Source of the DNA: Hansfordia pulvinata
Lineage: Eukaryota > Ascomycota > Sordariomycetes > Xylariales
Direction of reading: 5' to 3'
Assembly: GCA_006538405.1 (NCBI GenBank)
Contig: BJKQ01000003.1
Coordinates: forward strand, 2,604,001-2,668,000
DNA length: 64,000 bases
How positions within the stretch are numbered: position 1 is the stretch's first letter; each line of letters starts with the position of its first letter. Made by a program: the position numbers and the translations under genes. A model generated the notes under the pieces. The model made no database searches and was not told where the DNA came from. It was given only the letters and a program-made list of their open reading frames with translations. Positions 1-10,156 of this stretch are shown in pieces.

Positions 1-3000
1 TGTTCTTTTCGAAGGAAGGTAGGTTCTACTGCGCGTGGTCCCTGGGCGCTTCGAGTCGAAGATCGCGCGACAGCAGCGGGTCGCCCAAGTTTTATACAGT
101 TCCCGGCCGCCGGCAGGCTCTTCTCTGACCCTCTCTAAATATATACACATATATACACGGATTTGCCTTCTGTGTCTTTCGCCCCCTCCCGCCGAGGCCC
201 TGGCGAACCCCGCCACTGGCTTCAGTATCCGGATTTTCCACAGAGAGACCGCCGCACACACACGCAGGCAGTCGGCGGAGGCGGCGGCCGCACAGCAGCA
301 GCAGGCGTCGCGAGCGAGCTGTGGCGAGTGCCGACCCCATATTTCCGCGTGGCTGCGCGATCCTGTCGCTACGGACAACTTTGGTAATAAGCGGCACAGG
401 ATCAGCCTCGCGCGTCCGCCCGAGTAGAGGCCCACATCGCCATGTGCGCTTCGGCAGGCACAGCAGACACTTTTGCGGTGGCGCTGTTGACAAAAAGTCG
501 CCTCGGCCGACGATCCTGCGGTGCCGCCGCGGGATGGCAAATGGGCGCAAAAGCCCTCCTCTGGCGGTTGGCACCTGACTTGTAGTATTCGTAGCGAGGG
601 GAGTCTGCCGTCCTGTCTAGGTAAGTAACCTACCTACCTTGTAGGTAGCCTTCCTCATGGCTCACCAAATCGTGCGCCGGGTCTTTTGAACAACCAATCC
701 TTCTAGCCAGCCAGTCCGGACTTTCCTGTCACCAGTCCCTTTCCCAACTCGGGCACACGATTGAGGTGCCGGCGACCCCTGCAGCCAGCGGATGCTGGCG
801 AGCCAACGGCGTCTTCGCCTTTGCCACCACCCACTCAATCTTACACAACGTTAGCCGCGCCACCCCGACAAGAACGGGACTGACTCCCTCTCGCAGCCCC
901 AGGGCGACCCGGTCGGCATCTGCCGTTATTTTCGTTCAGAGGCCAGGTGGCTAAGGATCTGCCTGCTTTAAGCAATTTCTCCTGTCCCACCCCGCTCCAG
1001 CAAAGTGGCAACGTACCTAGGTAAACCGTTTACCAGGTACCTGAACCGAAGACAGGCTGCGATATCCAGTTTGCATTGCTCTCCCTCCCGGTGCGAGTTG
1101 AGGGGGCTCCTCCTCTGCGCGCCCGCCCCCCTCCCCTTCCTGCCGGCGACCTCCAGAGAGAAGAGGAAAAAAATGGAATGTTCGAATCCATTTCTACCCA
1201 TCCCCGGCTTAGCTCCCGCCCCCAGCCGACGACCCGGGCCCTCGAAGGCTATTCATAGTCGCCCGGGCGAGTCATGGCATTTGGCCGCGGGGCCATGATG
1301 TGAAGTGGCAGCCGCCGCGCCGAACGAGCAGCAGAGGCCAAAGACAAGAGATACGTCCGCGAAAAGATCGCAACCCTTCGCTGGCCGCCCACCGGCTCGA
1401 CCAAGGTACATACTCTCTCCCAACTCGGCCCTGAGCAACACTCCACGGAATGGGGCATAGTCTCCGAGGCGCGCCATTTCCGGAGTCTCTGGGTTCGGTA
1501 TGTGAGCATCTCGAGTGAGATCTTGTGCCGTGGCTGCGCGCAGCACACAGGCCGGCCAACAGGACGACATGTCTCCCAGACCGTTCGCATAGCCCGCCGG
1601 TCTCTGCTTTGCGCGCGCGCGCCTCAAAGCTCACCGACAGAGCAGCGCGCTGTCGAGACTGAATGTTCCCCTCTGATTTTTTTTTTCTTTCTTTTTCTTT
1701 TCTTTTCCCCCAATAAGTGACTGCCGCCCGGGCATGGGTCGAATCCGTCCCTGCTGGCTCGCGCGCTCCGGTCGCCACCTGCATCCCCGGGATCACCGCA
1801 GAGGAATCTCGGCGCCTCCCGGTGCGGATGGATGGTTCCGGGGTGGGAGGGCGAGGAAGACCCAGCCATTTGTCAGTTTGAGCGCTTGGGGGTTTGTCGG
1901 CCCATGCTCGCAGTGCTGGGGCCCTCCGAGAGGCCGCGGCAAAAGCTCCCGTCGCGGCACTCAGCCACTTACTTTCATCATGAACCTGGTCGTCTGTCCA
2001 TACCCTCATCAGAGCGCAAAAGTTACCCCGCTGGAAAAAGCAGGCGATGGCGTCCACTCGTAGTTGCCTTGGAAATGATCCGGTTGATTCGAAGCTCCTG
2101 GAGCAGGTGTGCCGGCCACGGACGTCATTTCGCGAGCCCGAACCAACCGCCCCAAGGCACTGGCTCCGTTGGAGAGCGGGTGGCAGCCCCCATCCTCTCC
2201 CTCGAGGCCGTCATTCTATCCTTCGGAGACGCGAAGGCAAGAAGACACCAGGACGTCAGTGATTCCCCCCCTCCCTTTCTCACGTCGTCCCAGGCCGAGG
2301 ACTTTCTCACGTCGTCCCAGGCCGAGGATGATGGGGATGACCAGAGACGAGCTCTGCCTCCACCGTGTCCTCAAGACACACAGTAGATTTGCTCCCCTTC
2401 TCCTCTCTCTCTCTTTTCTTTGTTCTCATGATCCCTTTCCAAAGAGTCGCAGGTGAGCCGCACGAGCGTCGTAGCTGGCCGCCACCCGGACCTCGCCATC
2501 TGTCACCGCTGTCGGGGGGTGGGCGCGGAGTAGGCTGACCGAGTGATCCGTCGCTGACAAATGAGGGCGGATCCAGCCCGGCTACCATCCCCACCCCGTC
2601 CCATAAAGGGGAAAAATAGGGAAAAGGGGAGGGGAACGGCATGGGTGCGGCGAACAAGGCCCCGTAAGGCCCTCTTCAAGTGTGTGTGTGTGTGTTTGTG
2701 TGTTTGCAAAAGGATTCTTGATTCTACCCCATGCAGGGAGCCCTGCCTTGAACGAACCCGTCCGAAGCCAACGTTCCCGTACCCTACCCGCCATGTCGCA
2801 CTCGGAGCGGTCAGTCTGTGGCGCCACACTCCTTTCAACACGTCAAAGAAGACGCACGCAGGCGGTGAAACGCGACGTTGGGTAAGCCGCGGACGCACCG
2901 AGTGGCTCTCTTCTTCGCTCCCCGTCGTGCGAACGAGCTGAGACTTCTGGTCTAGTCAGTCCCGGCCAAAGTTTTTTCTTCTTCTTTTTTTCTTTTTTGG

Positions 3001-3365
3001 GGTTTTCTGATCCAATTCAAGGCACTGTGAATGGAAGCCATCCCCATGCTACGCCACGTAAGAGCAGACCCGGGGCCGCCGCGTGGGGAAGCCACCAGAT
3101 CGCTGCTGCGCAGAAACCCCACCCTATCCAACCTGGGGGGAGATGTCTCTTTCTGCATCATATGATCTCCAAAACCTTGACCTCCGCGGGCCAGAGAGGG
3201 AGAGAGAAAGAGGAGAAGATCGCGTTGCTCGTCGCTCGATAAAAAAAGGGGGGGGCGGGCGGGGAGAGGCACGAGCCAGGTTTTTTCTTGCGGGCCTTTG
3301 GGGCTCTGCCGTCCGCGTAGGGCACTCGCTCGAGAATTGGCGTTTCCGAGCTCGGCCCCTTTCCA
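1..3365. other. Non-coding or unassigned stretch before the first gene
   Basis: No open frame here resembles a protein family I know; the longer frames are Pro/Arg/Ser-rich and typical of chance ORFs in GC-rich DNA. The stretch holds a TAGGTA/TACCTA cluster at about 620-650, an inverted repeat at about 1018-1034 (GGTAAAC, one base, GTTTACC), a 27-bp tandem duplication at 2276-2329 and a TG-rich run at about 2680-2706. Part of it may be promoter or UTR of a gene beyond the left edge. Confidence 0.5.
2276..2329. repeat. 27-bp direct tandem duplication (2 copies)
   Basis: Two adjacent 27-bp units, 2276-2302 and 2303-2329, differ only at the last base. The length is a multiple of three, so in the + frame running 1832-2386 the unit reads as the nine-residue block FLTSSQAED twice. 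That frame is not otherwise recognisable as a gene. Confidence 0.85.
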
Positions 3366-4158
3366 TCAGCTGTCCTTCAGCACCTTGAGCGGCATCTGAG
3401 GCGCGGCGAGCCACCGGTCGAAGATGGGCTCCGGCTCCTCGACACCGTCGAACTGCCTGCCGGTCCCGGCGGTGTCCGATCCTGCGGCGACGGCGGGGGG
3501 TGGGGTCCACGGGATGACCTCCTGCTGCCAGCACTTGACCTTGCCGATCTTCTTGGCGTACTTCTTGGGAACTTGGCTGCCGTCGGCTTCGGCGAACAGG
3601 ATGAAGTCGGAGTATTGTTCGTAGGTCCACTTGCCAATCTTCTTCATCCTCTTGTCGTACAGGTTGATCACCGTGTTCGGCTGCATGTGCACAAAGGCGA
3701 ATCTGTCGCCCGGCACGGCGGAGGGGACCTTGTAGACCTTGTCCGCGCTGGCTTCCCCGTAGCCGACCACCTCGGCCACGTCTCCCTTAGTTTTCAACCT
3801 GTGCCCGTTAGCGTGTGTCTTCTTCTGTGCGGGGGCTGTTCGGGGGAAAAAAAAGGGGGGGGGGGGGGGGGGGGGCGTTGTGACCGGGCCAAGAAGGACG
3901 AAGTTGCGTGGCGTCGAGGTTGCAAAGAGCATACAGCCACTCCGTCTGCGGCTCGCTCACGGCCTGACCATGAGCGCGCCGGGCGGGGCAGAATGCTGAG
4001 AGACAGATCTCATCCTCGAGGCCCGGCTGGTCGGTCGTATCGCGTGTGACAAAAGCATTGGGTGATGGCTGAACTTACGCGAGAACAATGTATGCGTGCG
4101 CGGTCTGAACTGCCGCCAAGAGCAGAACGACGAGACCGCCCACCCTACAGGAGACCAT
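3366..4158 (-). CDS. Small secreted protein of unknown function (two exons)
   Basis: I do not recognise the family. Exon 1 is 4158-4079 and encodes a clear signal peptide (MVSCRVGGLVVLLLAAVQTA, then HA). Exon 2 is 3798-3366. The donor is GTAAGT at 4078 and the acceptor CACAG ends at 3799; exon 1 leaves two bases and exon 2 supplies the third, so the frame closes exactly. The mature protein of about 145 residues is Lys- and Tyr-rich in the middle (KVYKVPSAVPGD; KKIGKWTYEQYSDF) with a Pro/Glu-rich tail and only one cysteine after the signal region. It is probably secreted. The 280-nt intron is long for this window and contains a 21-base G run (poly-C on the sense strand) upstream of the acceptor. 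The start was chosen because the signal peptide begins there. Confidence 0.7.
3855..3875. repeat. Poly-G tract (21 nt) inside an intron
   Basis: An uninterrupted G run preceded by eight A. On the sense strand of the minus-strand gene it reads as 21 C followed by 8 T, forming an extended pyrimidine tract upstream of the proposed 3' splice site. Confidence 0.9.
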
Positions 4159-5220
4159 GATGGGCCCCCAGAGAGTGCGGCTTGGGTGAGATGAATCGAA
4201 TGTGCGAGGTCCGTTAAGGGGGGGATCGACGAGGTGAATATCAAGGATGCATCTATTAGCCAACCGGAGGATTTCCCCGTCCACTTGTACTCGTGCCGGA
4301 TGGTCTCCTGTCAGTGCTGCTTCCGGCCAATCGAGCCGGAGCTCGTCGTGCAATGGGACACCGACTTGCTTGGGACACATGCCTGTCACCTGCAAGCCGA
4401 CGGTGGCGACTCACCAAATTTGGCTTTCAGCTGTCTCTGCGCGCGAATCTGAGTCTACCCTCCCTGTACGTGAAGTGGAAACCTTTTCAGCCGTGACTGG
4501 GGCTGAATAACTTACGCTCATAACATTCGTCTCGAGGGCCCACCTCGTGCCCGTGCCAATATCAAGTCTCGAGCATCGGGTGTCTATTTCTACCTCCTCG
4601 TGCCCCCACGGTGCCGTGGTCTAGCCCGGATGCTTATCCGGACGACGAGGGTTGGCAGCCACTCCACCTGGCCAGCGAGAGCTGCGCGGGCCGGCCAGTG
4701 GGTGCCAATGTACGCGGCATGCGTGCAGTCTGAGACCCTGGGGGTGTCTCATCTCTGCAGTTGGCATCTCAGAGATGTCATGGAATATCACTCAGAAACT
4801 CAGCCTTAGGAGAGCGGGAGTCCCGACGCCAGCCTGTGAGTTGAGAGAAGAGGGAATGAGTTGAGAGAAGAGGTTGGCGTCAGTGCCAATACACGAACAC
4901 AACGGCTTGATCAGGAGGCGTGGCCTTCGGGTTTCTGCACATGAAACTAGGCAGGACGACGGACGAAGTTCTCCTAGTTTCGGCGCGGGCGGGCCGTTCG
5001 GGGGGTTTTCCCTTGTGATCATACAGGGGAGGGAACGCAGAGCGTGGGATGATGAGGCATATCCGCTAGCAAGCGTGGCAATAACATGGCAGCCCATCCT
5101 TCACGGCGGCTTTCAACAAGAGGCACCTGGGAAGGCACTTCGAGCCCGAAACGCGCGCAAAAGGTGCGTATTCTGGTCGGCTACCTACTGCTGACACTGA
5201 CTGCCCGCTTGTCAACATCC
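4159..5220. other. Intergenic stretch with a 20-bp tandem repeat
   Basis: No supported gene. It lies upstream of the small secreted protein gene and downstream of the DUF3176 gene, both on the minus strand. A 20-bp unit is repeated at 4837-4856 and 4857-4876 (about 18 of 20 positions identical). Confidence 0.5.
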
Positions 5221-7283
5221 TCACATGAATTGCGTCCGCCCTCTCGCGTCCTGGACCATGCGCGTCTCGACCGAGTCAGCCAAGCGTTCCAGCTGAAACC
5301 GCGACATGTCGCCCAAGCCCGTCCCCTCCCCGGTCCCAGAATCTCCGCCCCGCGATCTGCCGTCCTGAGAGGCCAGATCCCCCACGAAGTCGGCCAGTAG
5401 CACCGCGAGGCTCGACGACTTCCACCCGCGCTTGGAGACGCCACCTCGCGGCGACTGCCAGATCAGGACCGCCAGCCAAATCGCAGCCATCCCAACCATG
5501 GCCGCAGCGAATGACAGCCAGGGCCAGCGAGCCCGCAGACACCTCGTCGACTTGAAGGCCGCCCCCCGCATCTCTTCGCCGGAGCTGTCCATCTGCGGGC
5601 CACCTCGCTGGCGCAACGTGGCTGTCATGACGTCGCTGAGAAGACCCATGACCCTGCTCACCGATTCGAGACTAAGGTTGCCGTCTTGATAGAACTGGCG
5701 GTCGACTCTGGTGGAGAACGTGTCGCTCGATTCTCTGGTGTTACCCGTTTGGTTGACGCTTAGCTGGTGCAACGTGTAATTCAGGTAACTGGCCATGGAT
5801 CTGGCGCTATCAAAGGAGAATGACCACACGCAGTGTTCGGGGAACCAGAACGTAGGCTCTTGATCAGCTGTTTCCGAGATTTCGCCAATGCTGAAAGGTG
5901 ACTTATCCACGTTACCCAGCGCGACTTCTATGTACCCGGGGCCAGGGTCATGCGAGCCGGCGCAACTCCTGCCAGCCGGGCTCGGTGGGCTTTTCGTCGT
6001 TGCCAATCTGTAACGCCAAGCGTATGGTCCATTGGATAGCAGATAATCTCCAATGAGGACGCGGTTCAATTCGGTCTCATGCAGTATCGAGTTGTTGATG
6101 TACGTTTCCACGGTCCGCAGGCAGGGGTGCAGCTGACAAGAGAACGCGACAAATTCGAATTTCGTCTGTGATTCCCTATCTAGATGCCGAATCGAAAGCA
6201 TCTCCATCCCGACCAGGCCACCATTGGCTTTTCCTGGGCCGGAAAGAAGTATGTTCCCGAGTCCGTCCATGGTGAGACCCACGGATCTTGGCGTATTAGG
6301 AAGCGAGATGTTGACCCACAATCCCCCTGGGGGCTTTTGATCTTGGATCAGGCTGGTAAGTTCCTGACAGGTATGGCAAATAGCCACTGTAGTCAGGTCT
6401 TCAAATGTGCACAGGTCTGACGAACAGTTGAACGGGATCAAAGATGATGGGTTGGAAGGTGGCGATCGAAGCCCGAGGTCCACGGCGTCTTCCACCGGGA
6501 TATCCATCATAAACTGAACTGCATTCCGGCGTGCTCCAACGGCCGAATAATGATTGGTTCACGGAACACTCCCGCCCATGTCATCGAGAAGAAAGTGGCA
6601 GGGGCTATCTTGGATCAACTGTTGGGTGAAAGGGGCGGCCGCGGCAGTCAGAACCGTGATCAATGCCGACACTTTAGTGAATGAACTTAAAAACCAGTTG
6701 CTATTGCGCTGGGGCGTTAGAACCGAATGCTCAAGCCTTGAGAAGATTGTGCTCAGGGCTAGACTCACGATTTTTGCCAGGGACATCCACCATCCCCTGG
6801 AGGATCTTTTGGCGTCGCTCTCAAAATGAACATGAGAGAACCCCAGACCCCGCGGCTTGCGGCGTCGAACTCTTCGAAGTCCAGGAGCTTCCTTGGTCTT
6901 CCGGAAAACCATTGCCACTTGAGCTGACTGATCCCCGCAGGCAGGAACATGGCCATCCCCGCTTGCAGTAGTACCGTGAATACTGCGACGAATCCGTTGA
7001 TGGTGATACCGTACTCCCAGTCTGGCAAGGGTCTTCCATCGTAGATACTGAGCATAATGACGATGGCCAGAAGTGAGGCGATGGATAAAAGACAGCCCAT
7101 AATCTCTAACACCCAGCCGTATGTGAGGGCATACTTGAAGCGCTGCTTCAAAGGAAGTCGAGAGTCATTCGAGCCTTCTGAAGGTTCGGCTGCCCCCTGG
7201 GAATATTGGATCGACTTTGCGGGCGTCCTCGGGTCTTCCGCTGTGGCTGAGACAGTCAGTTGGGGGCTTGTCTGCTGGTGCAA
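5221..7283 (-). pseudogene. DUF3176 family membrane protein with an in-frame TGA
   Basis: Pezizomycotina-specific integral membrane protein; the molecular role of the family is unknown. Exon 1 is 7283-6769 and exon 2 starts at 6700; GTGAGT donor at 6768 and TAG acceptor give a 68-nt intron with exact frame closure. The protein has a Ser/Pro-rich cytosolic N-terminus, membrane segments near residues 55-80 and 95-120, the family-typical AASRGVWGSL block, a third segment followed by PFTQQLI, a long extracellular Cys-containing region (FNCSSDLCTF; AICHTCQEL), a C-terminal membrane helix and the terminal KSSSLAVL motif. A TGA at 6561-6559 interrupts the frame after GGSVP, but the same frame continues with TNHYSAVG and on to 5221. 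A CGA or AGA (Arg) codon would restore it. It may be a nonsense allele, a base-call error or, less likely, a 51-nt in-frame intron (GTGTTC...GCAG) removing the stop. Confidence 0.75.
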
Positions 7284-8683
7284 GGGCGTTGGAGGCAGCG
7301 TATCGATGAGTGACTCCCATTCTTGTCCACCGTTCTCGGCGTGCGTCTGTTCTTCCTCGCTGGATTCGGCAAGCCCCGGTAGACTTGCTTAGACCTCGTC
7401 GACGGGCGTGACTTGGGGCTCGGAAGAGGTATGGCTGGCCATCTCGTTTGGCGACGCACGCAGATGACGCAGCTCATGGGTTGGCTTGTGTTGCTGGGAG
7501 CGGCATCATCGCCCCCGGAAGTTGGAGACCTTGAATGCTGGGGGGCGTTTCGCTGCATTGTGGCGAGGCTGCGGTAGGCCATGTACGATGCGGGAGGCTG
7601 GAACGCCCACGGACAGGTCTCTGAGGGGGCCTCCGGCTCTTACACGGCGGCCAGCCCAGCTCTGGTCCGACGGGTCACAGCCTGACACCTGAAATGGGGC
7701 CTGCAGACAGGGCTGATCTGCGCGGCACGGGCTGTCTGTGCTGCGGACCTCCTCCTCCCTTGCGGCAGCCTGCCAGCCTGATCTTCGGGCTGGTCGTGCC
7801 GGAGGGGGCGCCACTTTGAGGCACGGGACTGGTCAAGGCTGAGCAGCCCCGGGCGGAAGAACAGCCCCGCATCATGTCGCCTGAATTGGACCGTAAATGT
7901 GATGGTGCTGGGGGAAGACGAAGTAGAAGAAGAGATGGGCCATGCCGCCGTGGATCAGCGTCGCCGCGAGGAGGGATTGAGGGCAACGATACATGCCCAG
8001 GTGCATACATTGATGTACCTACTGTAGATGGAAGCTGCATGTATATAGGTATGTGCTGACTCGACCTCATCTCGCGACCTCCAGAGCTACTGTACCTCAT
8101 GTACTTCTTTGTAGTGTGCGGCAGGAGGCGCCTGCCAGCCTCGCAAGAAGGGCAAGGCCCGCACATCCCTTTTCGTGCATCAGTTGGAGGAGGTTGGGAA
8201 GGTGACCTACGGGATGGGTAAGGTATATAGGTGAGTAGAGGTAGGTACATGGTAGATTTTGATGTAGGTAGGCATGTCACGTGCCCTCGCCATGCGCCGC
8301 ACGGAGGCGCTGCGGGCTGTGCTGGTCCACGATTGCATCTTGTGTGAGCATCGGGAGTGCCCTGCTAAAGGCACGCCGGATCCAGTCCCGACACCCACAC
8401 GGCGTGTATTCCAAGGGGCTGAGCATCACACCGCCCAGGCCGTGAAGACGCATCACGCCACCGGCGAGAAGCACTGCCTCTGTGGTGAGATGAGACATGA
8501 CGGCTGACTGGCTGGCCGGCTTGCCCTTCCAGCGTCTCTGATTTACATAGTTGATAATCGACACCCTTTACGATCCCAGGTCCGGACCCTGATCTCGACC
8601 GGAATAAATGACTTGGGTTAGGTACGTGAGGTAGGTCATGTACATGACCACCTATCCGTTTATTGTCTTATCTCTTGTATCGG
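7284..8683. other. Intergenic stretch with TAGGTA-type motifs
   Basis: No supported gene. It contains the likely promoter of the DUF3176 gene on its left side. From about 8000 to 8650 it has many TACCTA/TAGGTA elements and GTAC palindromes, including a perfect 16-bp palindrome at 8634-8649. Confidence 0.5.
8634..8649. repeat. Perfect 16-bp palindrome downstream of the secreted-protein gene
   Basis: GGTCATGTACATGACC is its own reverse complement. It begins 35 bp beyond the stop of the minus-strand effector-like gene, so it would fall in the 3' UTR or transcription end region. Confidence 0.9.
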
Positions 8684-9106
8684 TTACTGAAGCTCATCCG
8701 AGAACGGGGCATCCATCTCCGAGCACTCATTGCGACCCATTTTATACCACAACGATTCAGGCTTGCATTCGAACATGATCCCGTTGAATGTAAAGCTGCA
8801 CCGTAGCTTGTCCTCCTTGTAAAGGCTGAGACCCTTCAGTTCTTTCTCCCCTTTCGTTCTGGAGGGATCCCAGCTGAGAAGGTAAGCCCCACAGAACACA
8901 TCTTTCTCCTCTTTCGATGGCGAGCCCAATTTTTTGGGGACATCTGACTTCTGCATCCATTCAGCCCCGCTGGGCAACTTCGGGTCACCGGTTTGTTTGA
9001 CACAGTTGTCGAACTTGCCGTCGCCATGCGAGTCGCACACGAAATAGGGACCTCCCGCGGCCAACAAGTGGAAAAGTGCCACGACCTGCATCTTGTGATA
9101 ATGCAC
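8684..9106 (-). CDS. Small cysteine-rich secreted protein (effector candidate)
   Basis: Family not recognised. It is a single-exon frame of 140 residues. Either Met1 (9106) or Met6 (9091) could be the start; the run MQVVALFHLLAAGG after Met6 looks like a short hydrophobic signal sequence. The rest is hydrophilic with six cysteines at fairly even spacing (YFVCD, DNCVK, VFCGA, LRCSF, FECKP, NECSE), enough for three disulfides. Small size, signal sequence and even cysteine number fit secreted effectors or antimicrobial-type proteins of plant- or insect-associated fungi, but no named family is visible. It stands alone in about 2.8 kb of non-coding DNA whose upstream flank is more AT-rich than its surroundings, a common setting for effector genes. 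A TATA-like element lies about 130 bp upstream of the ATG. Confidence 0.65.
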   Translation of the reverse strand: MHYHKMQVVALFHLLAAGGPYFVCDSHGDGKFDNCVKQTGDPKLPSGAEWMQKSDVPKKLGSPSKEEKDVFCGAYLLSWDPSRTKGEKELKGLSLYKEDKLRCSFTFNGIMFECKPESLWYKMGRNECSEMDAPFSDELQ

Positions 9107-10156
9107 CCGTGTGAGGAGCTGGAAAAGCAGCCACGTCTATCGTTGGGCTTGCCGAGTTTTGAAAAAGGTTGAATATTATGTTCAGTTTGCCGGGGTCTGG
9201 AAAAGAAAAAGACTCAATATAATGCGGCGGGCTCTTTATAGAAAGCGTGAAGAGAAAAGAGAGAAACTGCTTCAATTTTTCGAGATAAGAGCACTTATTA
9301 TACTGGGGGTCAGTGAATAAACAAGAGTTGGCTTCGTTAACTATTGTAAATTAAAAAGCGTATCCGCGTAAAGGCACCGTGTTCGCCGGTTTCCCCCCCT
9401 GGAGACCCGGCGCCTTCACAAAGCCGAGGTCGCCGAATCAATTATAAGGCGCCAAAGAGCCCCGGAAGAAACCCCGAGGAACTCGGTGCCCGGCGCGGCA
9501 ATTCTCAATTGCAGACGGACGGGAGAGATCCCCCCGCGTTCAGTGGCGGTGCCTAACCTTACGTGTGCGCTGGAGCACGTCGTGAAGGACCGACGTGCTC
9601 TTCGAACGCTGCGTGAAGGCCCCGCCCCCACGCCCCAAAGCTACGAACCACACGGTGCCCGACAGTAGGCTGATGCGATACGCTTTTGTGGAGTTCACTG
9701 CCGGAAGGGGCCCTGCAAAGCCAGACTGGCATCGGAAAGCGGCGAGCAGGTGCGTCTTGCACGCGCGATGGAATGCAAAGAAGCGAGCGCGCATGCTTGG
9801 CCTTCAACGATCAAGGTGAATTATGTATTACTTATGTATCACGTGTATGCCGACTCGTGTCAAAAAAGCCTTGATCCAGGAGAATCTCATCTATCAACGG
9901 GCGCCAGGAGAGGCCACTGCTTCAGCCGCAGGGGGCAGGGAAAAGGTAGGAAAGAAAGGTGCCTTTTATCGTGACGCCAATGCCTGTAGTATCGAAAACC
10001 CCTTTCAAACGCTGGCGGATGGTATAAGTATGCTACAATTGGATATTAAATACTTGGAAGGCGTGTTGAGATGCATGCCACAAGGACATCGGTCGTCGAT
10101 TTAGTTGCTGGAGACTGGTTAGCTTGAGACTCAGTGAGCACGGACAGCAACACTCA
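9107..10156. other. Intergenic stretch, partly AT-rich
   Basis: This is the promoter side of the 8684-9106 gene and the 3' side of the PLD1 gene. The part at 9107-9360 is relatively AT-rich (ATATAATG, TTATTATACT, TTGTAAATTAAAAA). I see no gene or transposon remnant. Confidence 0.45.
9234..9240 (-). promoter_or_regulatory. TATA-like element upstream of the effector candidate
   Basis: TATAAAG on the minus strand, 128-134 bp upstream of the 9106 start codon, in a locally AT-rich stretch. Position and sequence fit a core promoter element; there is no direct evidence of use. Confidence 0.3.

Noticed and set aside
1170..1195. GTTCGAATCC resembling a tRNA B-box
   Set aside because: No A-box or acceptor stem at the proper distance.
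1272..2057. 261-codon minus-strand frame near the left edge
   Set aside because: Composition is low-complexity Arg/Ala/Ser, no family features, several equally long overlapping frames.
6510..6570. A 51-nt intron removing the TGA in the DUF3176 gene
   Set aside because: It is frame-preserving, but its donor (GTGTTC) is poor and the segment it would remove looks like normal family sequence; kept only as an alternative.
9107..9400. RIP-degraded transposon remnant next to the effector candidate
   Set aside because: Only mildly AT-rich over about 250 bp, with no terminal repeats and no transposase or reverse transcriptase fragments.
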